A stretch of 64,000 bases of DNA from Antedon mediterranea (lineage: Eukaryota; Echinodermata; Crinoidea; Comatulida; Antedonidae), in NCBI RefSeq assembly GCF_964355755.1, contig NC_092674.1, positions 16,001,001 through 16,065,000 of the forward strand, in the 5' to 3' direction. Below, one piece after another: positions 46,229 through 59,900 of the stretch. The position numbers were made by a program, and so were the translations under genes. The notes beneath the pieces were generated by a model. The model was not told the DNA's origin, ran no database searches, and saw nothing but the letters and a program-made list of their open reading frames with translations. The first letter of the stretch is position 1; every line of letters begins with the position of its first letter.

Positions 46229-46901
46229 TATGGAACGCCGTTTACGCAACATTTTGATGATATGAATTTTATGACGCGATATGTGAATGAAATGCATCGA
46301 TATGAATTGAATGGCGCGATATATGAATGAAATGTTTTGAATTGAATGTTTTGAATTGAATGTTTTGAATGAAATGTTTTGAATGAAATGTTTTGAATGA
46401 AATGTTTTGAATTGAATGTTTTGAATAAAATGTTTTGAATGAAATGTTTTGAACGAAATGTTTTGAATGAAATGTTTTGAATGAAAATGTTTGAAGGATC
46501 CATATTGATGACAGCGTGGAAAGGAGATGAGGGTACCCACGCTTAGGCCTAAGAGGTTGAGAACAAAATCGCGAGAGGGAATGACATACGCCACCAATAG
46601 TTTGACTTTTCAATTCAATTCAAACATTTCATTCAAAACATTTCATTTAAAACATTTAATTCAAAACATTTAATTCAAAAAATTTCATTCAAAACATTTC
46701 ATTCAAAACATTGCATTCAAAACAATTTATTTAAAACATTTCATTCAAAACATTTCATTCAAAACATTTCATTCAAAACATTCAATTCAAAGCATTCAAT
46801 TCAAAACATTTCATTCATATATCGCGCCATTCAATTCATATCTTCACGTATCGCGTCATAAAATTCATATCATTGAAATGTTGCGTAAACGGCGTTCCAT
46901 A
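46229..46901. mobile_element. Palindromic DNA element with satellite arms
   Basis: Ends TATGGAACGCCGTTTACGCA and its exact complement; next inward catttt/gatatgaattttatgacg pairs with the right side; then about ten copies of gaatgaaatgtttt (46325-46500) face about fourteen complementary copies aaacatttcattc (46610-46815). Only 100 bases separate the arms. Likely TA target. No protein. Confidence 0.85.
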
Positions 46902-47361
46902 CTTTTATATTATTATTATATCTAGTGTCTTAAAAAGGAAGGATCCCTACTCCTCCTCTCCAATCCGATCCACAGGAGTTCTTCTACGACGCATGTGTAG
47001 ATATCTTCTACGTCACTTAAAAAAAACTGTAAATAAAATGAGCGAGTAGTGTATGCAATCGTTCATATGGTTCATAAATGTCACTATCACTACTGTTTAG
47101 TACTGTATTAATACAATTTGGATTAGAACATTTACCAGAAAGGTAGAAAAAACATCAAACCTTTGAGAATTCTCAACCAGAATTAGCAGCCGGAAATGTC
47201 TTTCTCATTTTTGGAGCAGCTATAATAATACAACAGCGCAAAACGTCACAAACAAGCTGGGCGAATCGACCTGGCTGGCGGCTAGTACTAACTAGGCCTA
47301 GCCTAGGCGTTTTTTTTTTTCGTATACAGTATTTCTAAGTACACGAGGAAAAGATTAGGAG
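46902..47361. promoter_or_regulatory. Upstream region of the class C receptor gene
   Basis: Between the palindromic element and the receptor ATG. No clear TATA box; contains gcctagcctaggcg and a poly-T run at 47311. Promoter role is by position only. Confidence 0.3.
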
Positions 47362-47997
47362 ATGTTTTTGTTAAATGTGTTCTTGCTCCCTGTGTTACTA
47401 CACAGTTGTGTTGTTTTTGTTATAGGAATTGATTTTATTAGGCAAAACAATGACACTCTTCTTACTAGTAGGCCTAGCCTTATTAATTTGAGGGCTTCAC
47501 CTTCGCCGCCCCTACCTATTATTAGCATTACTAATATTAAAAAGTATACTAAACAGAGAGACCACAATTTAGGCCTACATGCAATTGACAAGAAGAAGGA
47601 TCCAGCAGTGGGCCTAGATGAGGGCGTAATTTCTGGTAATGTTTCATTTTCTTCAAAATATCACACCAAAGTGATTCATGAACACTTCAAAACTAAAAGG
47701 AGTCCCATAATACTAGGTAAAAATAAAAGTAAACAAATAAAGGGAATGGAGGATAGAACTAGTAGTAGTAGTAGGGCATATGCTACAGGAGATGTGATTA
47801 TTGGAGGACTTTTTCCGGTGCATCTAACTGATGATGATGAAATTCAATGTGGGAAGATTCAAATACGTTCTGGCTTGTGGACAGAAAGTATGATTTATGC
47901 AATAAAAGTTGTTAATAACAATGATAGTGTGTTGCCAAGTACTACTCTTGGGTATGACATTCGTGATGATTGTTCAGATACAAGCCGAGCATTACAG
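47362..47997 (+). CDS. Class C GPCR exon 1: signal peptide and start of ligand domain
   Basis: 212 codons. MFLLNVFLLPVLLHSCVVFV is a signal peptide. Residues 25-140 are low-complexity and basic, with KTKR|S at 110-113, a furin-type site. The Venus-flytrap domain starts at GDVIIGGLFPVHL. Donor GTGAGTAG. First ATG in an otherwise open frame. Confidence 0.9.
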
Positions 47998-50900
47998 GTG
48001 AGTAGCCGTAGCTAGCTGCCAGCATGTACACAAATGTTATATGGAGGAGATTATTTGCAAAAAAGTACTATTTAGTATAATATGATGTTAAATAGTATGT
48101 ACTAATGCATGTGACCTATTCAATTCTACCCCGCCTTCATTTTACTGTACCTTTGTTTCAACAAACTGTCACTTTCCTCTTTTCCAATGACCATAATTTC
48201 CGTCTTTTTATGACGTACCAAATCCAAGGTGGGTGAATCACAGAAGAAAAACGAATTTATAAATAAATGGGATTTATAGCAGGCCACAATTAATACTAGA
48301 ATTAGAAAATGTCAACCAATTTGGTTACTCAAATCCAGTGTCAAAACATGTACTGTTATTCTTCTAGCAACTGCTCTAGCTCTTCTAGCCATCATCGTGT
48401 GTGTGACTACTGTACTGTATAAAAAAATCAAATAAACTTTTCTCTGTCAGACAATCGGGATCAGAAAATAAGGTCCCGATCATCTTAAGTGTTTGGCCTG
48501 AGTATCGTCTGATGTGTTCAAAATCATATTGATCCCGATTGTGCCATTTAAACAATCCATGTATACCTGGTAAATTCCACCACTACCCTACTCTGTGGAG
48601 GGCATGTTATGCCACTGGTTTTTGCGTTTAATACTTGTGTATACTGTAAGTGTTTCAAAAAGAAAATAATAATATTACAGGTCAGGGGCTCTTCTCTGTA
48701 TCATTGATAATGATTTTGCATAATGTCAAAACATATTTTCTCTCAATTTAGCAAACACTAGATTTTATAGATGCAAATTCTGATAAAGGTTCTGAAACAT
48801 GTTCAAATGAAGTAAAAACTGTGGGAGTTGTTGGAACAGGCAAGAGTTCTACATCAAAAGTGGTTTCTGATCTGCTCAGTAAGTTAATAGATTATAAGGG
48901 CTTCAGATACGAGTCATATAAAAAAAAATTATGTTTTAAACTAATCTTTTATGTAAAATATGATAGGTACACAAGTTTAGTTTATTTTCAGCTGGCTAAA
49001 AATAAACTATGAAATAGTCACTATGACGAATTATAGGTTATATGCATTGATTTAAATAAAGATAATAGATTTTTAAAAGATATATTGATTGATTGATTTT
49101 CTCAGAATCTTTAATTATTTATAATATATGATAGGATCTTGCTAACACAAATACAATAGCCGGTATCACAATCCGATCACAGATCCCTATGCGATGTCAT
49201 AAACCACATTTGTTACATAATAATAAAGACATAAGTTACTTTTTATCTAGATTTCATTATAAATCATGTGTATAATCTATACACTAAGAAATAAATTGAA
49301 CAAACAATACGGATAATAAAAAAAATCTTATTTCGTTTCCCAAGGGGAGACTCGATCTCGGTACCTTGAATGCCATAGACACGAGCACAGACCACCGAGC
49401 CATACACAACTCACTACTACAAGTTGTAGAAGAATTCCTCCGTGTATTTACTATGCAGTAACCACTTTGGTGGAGATAGATTATTATTACATATCACAAT
49501 GAATTATAATTTTTTACTATGATAACATCTTTAATATATGAACATTTTAAGAAAGAAAGTTAATGTTAAGTTTGTTATTTTGGCCTAAGAAAATGCCCTA
49601 ATTTGTTTGATTGTCGGAATATAATTTTTTTAATTTAATATGCAATAAATGATGACTTAATTAACTTTTGTTCTCTTAATTTCATAATAAATCATACATA
49701 TGATACATTTACTTCAAGAAAATGAAATGAAAAATAGGTGTTCCCGAGCATTCTGATGATCTATATTAATTTTAAAATTTAATAATAATAATTGACGGAC
49801 AAAACAGTGCTATGGAAAGAATAAATAAATAAAGATCCTGACAGAATCAATATCAATAGGTTATATGCATGATAATGCATATACGGTAACCTAATAAAGA
49901 TTCTGACAGAATCAATAGGTTATACTGTATGCATGATAATGCATATAACCTAATATTTACCTTCACCAAGGATGTATATGTAAATCGATCACGTGTGTTT
50001 GTATGTTTGTTTGTTAGCAGGATTACTCAAAAAGTAATTACAAGATCATTCCCAAAATGAAAATACAGATACAGTAGATATGTGGTTAAGGACCATTCCA
50101 TTACCTTTTAGGGAATCCAGACCATGGTCCCAATTCTGGACCACTTTTTAAAATTATTTTCAGACTTGCTACAGTAGTGTTAAAAGATAGGACAGAAATT
50201 TCAAAAGCTGGTGAGCAGTAACAAGTAAACTAAAATTGCATTTTCTCGAGAACTACTTCTCCAAAAAACTTTATTTTTGTACAACAGGCAAGAGTTATAA
50301 TTTGTAATTTTAAAACATAATTTGATTCAATATGCACGTTTTTTGATGCGAGTAGTTTAAAACCCTATTTCTTTTCAAATTCACTCGTTTGATTTTCGCG
50401 TTGCTGTTCTATTGTTAGTCAACTAAAGCTATTGTTAATTGAAATGCTTGTTACATAACCATTATACCAAACTCGCATACACATGCTTGTAGTAAAATTA
50501 GCCTAAACCACACACAGCATTAAGACACACACTTTCTGGTGACTAAATCTGATGTAGAAGAATTTTACAGTAGGCGGAAGTATGCACTCTCGGAGTGGCT
50601 TTCTAGTTAAAAAGGGTATCAGTATGGTTTTAAAAATCATTTTGCGTTTCTTTTATTTAACAATAACATTATTTTTGGGCGAAAGGTATATACAGCACCC
50701 TCCGCTATTCCTATATAGAATGCAACCAGGCCCATCATTTCTTAACTTTAGTGATCTGACGAGAACCAGTGTTTCAACACAGTATGGCCATATGTGGGAA
50801 TGTTTAATTTCCCACAATTTTTGTTTGATCATGTACAATACAATATAATCAGAGAGTAACAGTAACACCTTACATTCTATTACATTTACTACTAATGTAC

Positions 50901-53900
50901 GTACAGTACTTGATATGACAGTTGAAGTTGAGTTTGTTATCAAGGACAAGAACAACACCGAGCGAGGTCTTTGTGGTTCCATCAAGAGTGTGATTATTAA
51001 TATGATATTGGAAAATAATAATTTTACATTTCTTAACACTAATAAGCATACCCCAAGTTTTACACCACTTGCAGAACGCATCAAGATCTGTCCAAAGTCG
51101 ATGTGAATCTTCAATACTGGTAATCTGCCGAATGAGTTTCATGATGGGCTGTAAAGCAAGCATTGTGAAATAAGATTAAGTGGAAAATCATTATAAGTTA
51201 AAATACAATGCATAAATGTCCTCACATATTTCCACGGATTCTAAGTACTCCTGCACTACTATTATTGAACTAACAATAATATCTTGTTTGTTATTTCAGC
51301 TTTGTTTAAAATTCCTCAAATAAGTTATTCAGCTACAGCCGCAGAATTCAGCAAAAAATCACGATTTCCTTATTTCTTTCGAACTGTCCCTTCTGACAAG
51401 CACCAAGCCCATGTTATGTGTGAAATAGCCAAGAAGTACAAATGGAATCTTGTTGATATAATTTACTCCAATGATAATTATGGTATTGAAGGTCGAGAAG
51501 AATTAGAAAAGAATTTCCGAAAGGCTGATATATGTGTTGGTCAGAGTCTGATTATAAAGGATAAGCAAAATGCAGAACAAGAAATAGTAACAAAGTTAAA
51601 GGAAAGCAAATCTGAGGTAGGGTTACAATTTTTATGATAAATAAATTTCAAGCCATTATATATCGGGTGAGAGAGTTTATTCATGTGAAAAGCCACAAAA
51701 GGATTGATGGGCTGATTATGTAGATGGATTATAAAAAATCGATTTAATCACAGAAAAAAGTTGTTGGACATGGTCCCCATATGTGTATACAATGTTAAAA
51801 CAACAATGACCGCAACTTTATCCTTGCCCAAGTTGCCCGAAAAAGTGACCACTTTCATATCAAGAGCCACACAGCTAATTCATTTTTCATTGTAACTGTT
51901 GCACATTGGGATGCACAAAAATAGGGTAATATTTACAATGCAAAAGGAATTAGACTTTAATGGCTCTTCGAGTCTTGTAGGGAACAGAGTCAGAATGTTT
52001 GGGCTATTGCCTTGGCAGGATAAATTTTCTGTCAATTGTATTTTGTGCATCCCAATGTGTATACAGTTACAATGCAAAAGGAATTAGCCGTGTGGCTCTT
52101 GACATGATTATCATTATTTTTGAGTGGTCACTTGGGTCTACTGTCTCAGGCAACTTACAGGATAAAGTTGCTGTCATTGTTGTTTTAAACATTGTATACA
52201 CATATGGGAACTAGAAAGCCACTCCGAGAGTGCATACCTCCGCCTACTGTAAAATTCTCCTACATAAGATTTCTCCGGTAAAAAAACATTAAATCAAATT
52301 ATGTTTTAAAATTACAAATCACAAATTATAACTCTTGTACAAAAATGAAGTTTTTTGGACAAGTATTTCTCGAGAAATTCAATTTCAGTTTACTTGTTAC
52401 TTTAGGACTGCTCGCCGGCTTTGAAAAATTCTGTCCTATCTTTTAACACTAGCAGGTCTGAAAAGTATACTCAAAAAGTGGTCCAGAATTGGGACCATGG
52501 TCCCAAATTTAATGGAATGGTCCTTGACAACATATTTATCTGTATATTTATTTTGGTAAAGATCTTGTACCGGTAATTACTTTTTGAGTAATCCTGCTAA
52601 CAAACAAACACACACATGCTACTGATTACATATACCTCTATGGCGGAGGTAAACAATGTCCAACAACTTTTATCTGTGTGGCTTTTCACATGATTAAATC
52701 CATTTTTTACCCCAGTTGTCCCCAGAATAAATTTACAGGATACTAGGACCCGGCAGCAATATTGATTATTGAATCTTGGTCATATATCTACATAATCGGC
52801 CCATCAAACCTTTTGTGGCTTTTCACATTGAATAAACTCTCTGGGCGCCCGTTCTATTACTGTATTTCCAGATAAATAAAGTTTGTTCTGATTAATTTCA
52901 TTAATTAAAAAAATGTTAAATACTGTAGTACTTCTTACTATTTTAGGTCATCTTCACATTTTGTGAAAAATATTACATTTCTAAAATTCTTAAAGAAGCG
53001 GATAAACGAAACATGATGAATAAAACATGGATTGCTTGTGATTCCTGGGCTAATAGTAATCAAGTGATTAAAAATTATGAACATGTTGTACATGGAATGC
53101 TGGGAGTTATTCCTATGTCTGGTGTAGATCAAGAATTCAATGAGTAAGTACTTTTAACTAACGCTGTTGGGAGGGGGGGGGGGGTTGATATGACAAATAA
53201 ATTGCAAATTTGTCTTGAATTTATATTAAATAACTTTTAAATATAATTATCAAAATCAAAGCATGTCATTCTTATGCATGTTTCTTATTTTGTAGATACT
53301 TGTTAAAAATGAATCCATATACAAATACAAACCCTTTCTACAAACAAACATTAGAAAAACTGCACAATTGCTCATTATCGAATTATGTTGAAAAACGACG
53401 ATGTACAAGTAACGATACCTTCAAGGATATCATTGATATTGATATTTGGTCTGCATTTGTTATGGACTCTGTGTACGCATTTGCATATGCATTGGATGAC
53501 TTGTATAGAAACCATGGTAAGTACATTTATTATGTCTGATATCAAATGTCATAATTTGTAAATAATACTTATCAATTACATTTTAAACTATGCAATATAA
53601 CTTTGCCTGTAGGACCTAAGTTTATATAGTTTGAGATTGTCTCACAATGACCTTTTGCTAGTCATACAGTGCCACAAAATAAGTAATTTAGAATATATTA
53701 ATTATTAGGGCGAGTTTCGAATGAATCAATCTTTTGTTGTTATTTTTTTTACTCTTCGACAATGATGCAATGGGACAGGAATCATAAAAATCCTCATGTT
53801 TTCATATGCCTAGAAGCATAATCATTCAATTTTAATTAAACCTTCTCACTTTTTGATCCTCCCACTTAATGTTGGTTGTTTTGTTCAATGTGAAAAAGTA

Positions 53901-56900
53901 GCATCTATTTCTAATGGTTATTATTATGGTGAAAAGTTTATAAATATTTTAATGGAAACATAATGGCTAAACGAGCATACCTCTTCCTGATGCCTGCCAC
54001 CACTATATCCGGATACTATAATATGAAAAATATCCACCTTAAATATGTTACTATACAATGAGTATACTGTTTTGAAATATGATTAATATTACGATTATTA
54101 CCTTTTTTTAGGAGACTACAACAATTATGCAGATTACATTAAGAATGTGTCATTTAAAGGTGTGACCAAGGAAAGGTTTGGTTTTGACAATAATGGTGAT
54201 CCTTATGCTAGATACAAAATATTCAACTTACAGGTAAAATGTACATTGCCTTTTATAAAAGCCCTATCAAACCACCACCTCTCTATTCCAATATAAAATA
54301 AATATTCTGTCCAATTTTAATTATTTTATTTTTAATGTAAACAGAAATCTAACAAGTTTGAAAAGGTAATGGAATGGGATCCAGATGAAGGTTTTACTGT
54401 TCAAAATACCCAGACTCAATGGAAAAATGGAATGAATCCACCTATAGGAAGATGCTCTGAATCGTGTCCATCTGGAACATACCAGCAGGCGGGAAAACTT
54501 GCCTGCTGTTGGTTTTGTGAACCTTGCGAAGGTGATCACTTTTTTTCTGTTTATAAACCAATTACAACTATGAATGAATGAAAAGGAAGTCATGATTTAA
54601 TATGTTGGTAGTTATTTTATATATTAAAATCAACTAAAATATTGACTTGATTATAAATATTCAAAAAATCTTATTTTATGCTATATCATCTACATTATAT
54701 ATTCTATCTTTAATTCTACATATTGTTGAAGGCCAGGTGCGAGTAAAAAATGTCTATCGATCATACATTCCAATAATTATCGATCTATAGTTTCCCCTAA
54801 GTTTCATAATTTTGGGACTTTATTTGTGTTACACAAGCTTGTTGAAAATAAGCAGTTTGTTATCAGGGGGGGAGGCGGAATAAGTTCAAATTAAACAGTA
54901 AAATCTCAATTCTTTTGTACACAAATGTTGTAATAGAGAGGCATTTTTAAAAACTATGAAAAATAAATGGTGTGGTAAAAAATGATTTCTCTTACAAATA
55001 TTTGATTTATGTACAATTAACAAGATATTATATATAAAATGTATGCCTGTACCTGAGCTTAAAAAATCTATTGTATGGCCAACAACTGTTTTTAATTTTT
55101 TTTTTCTTCATAAGCAGATAGATGGTACACTACTACAAGTGATGAAAAGGCATGTCTATTGTGCGAGAAAGGATTTAGTGTTAATCCTGAACAAACGGAC
55201 TGCTTGCAAAATGATATTGTTTACCTTGAATGGTCTTCATCGGCTACAATTTTACTAATTGTGTTTGTGATACTAGGAATGATATTAGCCATAGGTTGTC
55301 TAATAGTATATATCAGGTATCGTAATACACCCACAATCAAAGCTACCAGTACTGAGCTAAGCTATGTCCTTGGTATTGGAGTTATTGTCAGCTTCTTGTG
55401 CACATTCATGTTCATGGGAAAGCCAACAGATTTTATCTGCAATGCACGTTTAGTAATGATGGGTGTAAGCTTCTCCATTTATGTTGGTGCTTTGCTTATG
55501 AAGACCAATCGAATCTCTAGAATATTTAATCGAAAATTATCTGATGGCAGCCCGTCCATTTACTTGAACATCAAGGTAAGATGCATTCAAATATAAAGTA
55601 ATTTGTGACTAGAAAATTCAATATTAAAATATATGATTTTTTAGTCTCGCATCAATTTAATTTTACGTTATGCAAAAATTGACCATATTATTTGTGTGCT
55701 CGGGACACCCCCACAAACAAACAAATATAAAAATTGAAAAACAAAAATGAAGAATACTTATTCTTGCAGCATTGATTATTACATTTTAATACTTGCTACT
55801 GCATATTATAATAAGGTTTTTTTTATAGATTGTTATAATATTATATGTAAACTTTTATTACATGATTTTACTGTGAAAAAATTCAGTTGAGATACAAACT
55901 TAACATAACAAATTCATGGACTATATTTCTTATTCTTAATTTATCTCACCAACTCATTTTTGTTGTGAGTTTTAAATGTTCCTTGTTTGTTGCAGTACCA
56001 GCTGCTGTTTATATTTGTAATTGTGATGATACTTGTAGTTGTACAAGGTATGCTTATCTACTCCTCTCCTTCAATACAAGAGTATTATTTGTCAACGACT
56101 ACCACCTACATTCAATGCAAGCACAGTTCTTTGGCTGAACCAGTTGCAGTTATAGGTAAACACTATGCAGTTTTAGTAACTATCAATTTTACCACTTGAA
56201 GACTTGACTTCTGTAATGAATTATTTTTTGGCTCAAAGAAATCAAACGTTTTCAACTTTTACAAAGGGAAGCTGCTAGGCTGGTGTACCCCTTAGGAAAT
56301 ATGAACATGTCTCTTACAAAATGTCAGTGTTATATTCTTGTATGCGATATTTATTTGCTATTGTATTTCAACTTTAGAGAGGGTTTGTGTGTTAGCAGGG
56401 CCACGTCAAAATTATACTTTATATAGTAAATATTTAAAGTCTTTAATAATAATATTAATTTATTTGAAACTTTACTTTTACAACAATGGTACACTTTGAT
56501 GATAAAATAAATGCAAAAAAAAAAATTTTGTGTGAAATACAGCATACAAAAGTAAATCAAACTAGACTTGAACTCATCACTTTGACGAGTTAGTTATCCG
56601 CATCACAAACGCCACGCGCATACATTAAGCCTGGTTTAAGTAAAATGCGCACAGAAAAAAGATTTATATGCTATTATGATCTGAATATCACGGACATTGA
56701 ACTTGTCAGTGCTCTCTATTTTGTGTTCAAGTATATAGGCCTACAGTATACTACATACAGTTTAGCTTAGGTGAAAATATGGGACCCGCCTTTAATTAAT
56801 TTTTAACATGATGACGTCTTCAAAATGAAAGACGAAAATAGCACTTTTGGATAAAAATTGTCTGAGCAACAACATATTAACGTGTAAAAGAAATGTGAAT

Positions 56901-59900
56901 ATGTAGAATATTGATGCGCGTTCTTTTAAATTCGGTGAACTATGACTCAAAATATGAAAATACAACTCTTATAATTCAACTGGCTATATGTTGACGTCAC
57001 AACATCCGATGCGCAAAATTTGTACATGAATTTGTATCTACAATTCAACAGCTTCCAGAAACGTTTTAATCATGAGTATCACTTTTCATTCATACTGAAA
57101 TTTACTTTTGAACACGCTTTTGTTTGACACAATGTCCGGTTAGCCATATTGATGCATGATCTGATATCTACAACTCATCAACTTCCAGAATATTTAATAA
57201 AAATAAACTTCACCGTTTTGTTTAGAAACTATGACTGTTTAAATAAAGGAATAATTTTGTTGAATTTTTGAACTTTTTCATCAAAAACGCGTTTGAATTG
57301 TCCAATTCGATGTGCTCATATGACGTGATTTTAAGTCTTAATTGTTTAAAAGTTGGAAAAATTACTAGAAAAGGCTGGAAAAACATAATTAACGGCAAAA
57401 AAAAATGTTCTTAATGTTACGTGCACACCAGGTGCGTAAAAAATTGCAAATTTTTACATGCTTAAAATGACATAGAACTTTATTTTTCCTTTCATCAAAT
57501 TTTGTGCGTGCGCGTAACTTTCAACATGAAACAAGACATTTTTTTTCGACAGAAAGTTAGCACAAGATTTAAATTACAGTTTCGCTAAGTTTCAATTTAA
57601 ATTGTTATATGGTTTTCAATCTTATTAAATATGCGAAATTCATAAAATCATGTGTAAGTCCTGTTGCGCAACTCTGACATCATTCAAAAGTAGGAAGTGC
57701 ACAACTTAACGTAAATGGCCATATGTTGACAAATTTTATAAAATGTTATGTTTACACGTTTTAGAGATACGCGAGACACAAAATTGACAGAAAGAAAGAA
57801 TAATACAGAAAAAAAAACATGATTTCATACAATAACAAGGAGTTATCCGCCGAGTGAATGAATCAAAATCATAATTAATAGAATGTAGTGTGAAATACAA
57901 AACATAAATACACGAAATAAATAAAAAAAATGAATCAAAATTAATAAAGTGTGTTGCGTTTAGATACACACAAAAGGCATTTAGAAATAAATTAATTTCA
58001 TGGTATGAATTAAAATAAAGAATATAATGTGTTGGGTGTAATACACAACACTAAGGCATAAAATTAAACAAGATACTTAAAAACTTGTCGACATTAACTA
58101 AACAGAAATCAAAATTACACACAAAAGTGAAGAATAAAATCTTACATTTTTACTCTGGTTCATGGACACAGCTTAAGCATGAGTGAGTCCATGTAACTTG
58201 GAAATATTATGCCCTCCTCTCTTTTCATACAGTAGTATTACCATGTTTTCTTATTTTAATGGACTATTTTATTTGTCTGTCTCTACATGAAGATTCCATG
58301 GCCAAAATTGATTTATACTATACTACTAAGGAGTTTTGCGCAGTTTTATTCATGCTTATTTTTTATGATACAGTATATTATGTTATTATATCAAGATTTT
58401 GATTATGATCACTTTCAGTGTACAACTTGGCGTTGGCTTTGCTGTGTGGATACCAAGCTTTTCGTATCCGCAAATTACCAGGCCAGTTCAATGATTCCAG
58501 ATCAATATCGTTCACGATCCTCACATGTTGTCTGATATGGTTCATCTTCTTAGCATCAATGTTTACCAAGAATGGCTACAATAAGACAATCATTAGCTGT
58601 ATTGGTTTTATTGCAAATGGACTGTCTGCACTTTTCTGTATGTTCTTTCCTAAAGTATGGATAATCTACATGCACCCAGAAATGAATGTTCGACAATCCA
58701 CAATTAATATGAAAAATGCAAGTCATATAGCAATCTCAACTGTAAGTGGTTCTTTATTTGTACTGTATGTCATTCTGTCTGCATCTGTATTATTGTCAAT
58801 TAAAAATGAAATGAACAATTAATTTGTTTTTTTTATAAAACTATATGATTTTTATACTTATTCTATGTTCCGAAAAATATTTTATAAAATATATTTCATT
58901 AAAATATTTTGCTGGTATTAAATTGATGGAAAAATATCACATTGAAAAAATACTGGTTAGAGGCCACTGCATTACAAAGTGATTTATGACCATCATTGTG
59001 AATGGGGGTAATTATGATCATATACTAATGAACCTAATTTTACCAACCTTTTGTATCCACCAACCATATTCTGAACTATCCCAACTCAATTGTATTTATA
59101 TTGGTATTACAACCATTACCAGCCAATTCTGAAATAGATTACACCATGTACACTCCTGATGAAAATTTTTATGATTATTATATTTTTTCACTATCCAGAC
59201 ATTGCAAGTCACACATTTTGGGGTTTTTATTATAGAAAAAGTATCCCTACATTTTTTCAATCTAATTTAAGGTCACAAATTGAACTACACATATCAGTAA
59301 TAAATGTATTAATCCCTCATGGAGCAATAAACAAAAGAATGAGATGAGACTATTATGGCCCTAATGGCCGCCCATATACATCAGCTTACAACGTTTTGGT
59401 TTTCATTATGATTTTATCTCCTGGTTTCGTAGTTATCTTAATGGTAGGTTCCAGAGAGTGGTCATTGAGGGTATATCCTCTGAATGGCTTCCTATTCAGT
59501 CCGGTGTCCCTCAGGGATCGATTCTTGGTCCTCTCCTTTTCAATCTTTTTGTCAATGATATCCCAAAACTCTTCACCCACTCCAGATGTCTTATGTTTGC
59601 TGATGATGTTAAGCTATACAAAATTATTGGTAGTGTTGAGGATGCTGACAGGCTTCAGGTGGACTTGGACAAGCTATGTTCTTGGGCAGCTTTATGGGGT
59701 ATGTCCCTCAATCCAGTAAAGTGCAATATTTTAACTATTACTTTGAAAAAGAACATTTTATTTTATAATTATTTAATTAATGACAATCCCATTAATAGGG
59801 TGCAATCGCAAAAAGATCTTAGTGTTTTTATTGATAGTTCCCTTTGTTTTTCTTTTCATATTGATTATCTTGTTGGCAAGTGCAATAGACTGCTTGGGCT

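Noticed and set aside
46001-46613. Three overlapping minus-strand open frames rich in SFKTFHSKHF
   Set aside because: Translation of the satellite arm of the palindromic element, not a gene.
58742-58822. Receptor ending at the stop at 58820
   Set aside because: A strong GTAAGTGG donor and four phase-matched downstream exons make the spliced tail more likely; kept only as a possible isoform.
59159-59347. 62-codon frame before the LINE at 59345
   Set aside because: Some resemblance to a LINE C-terminus but too weak and short to support.
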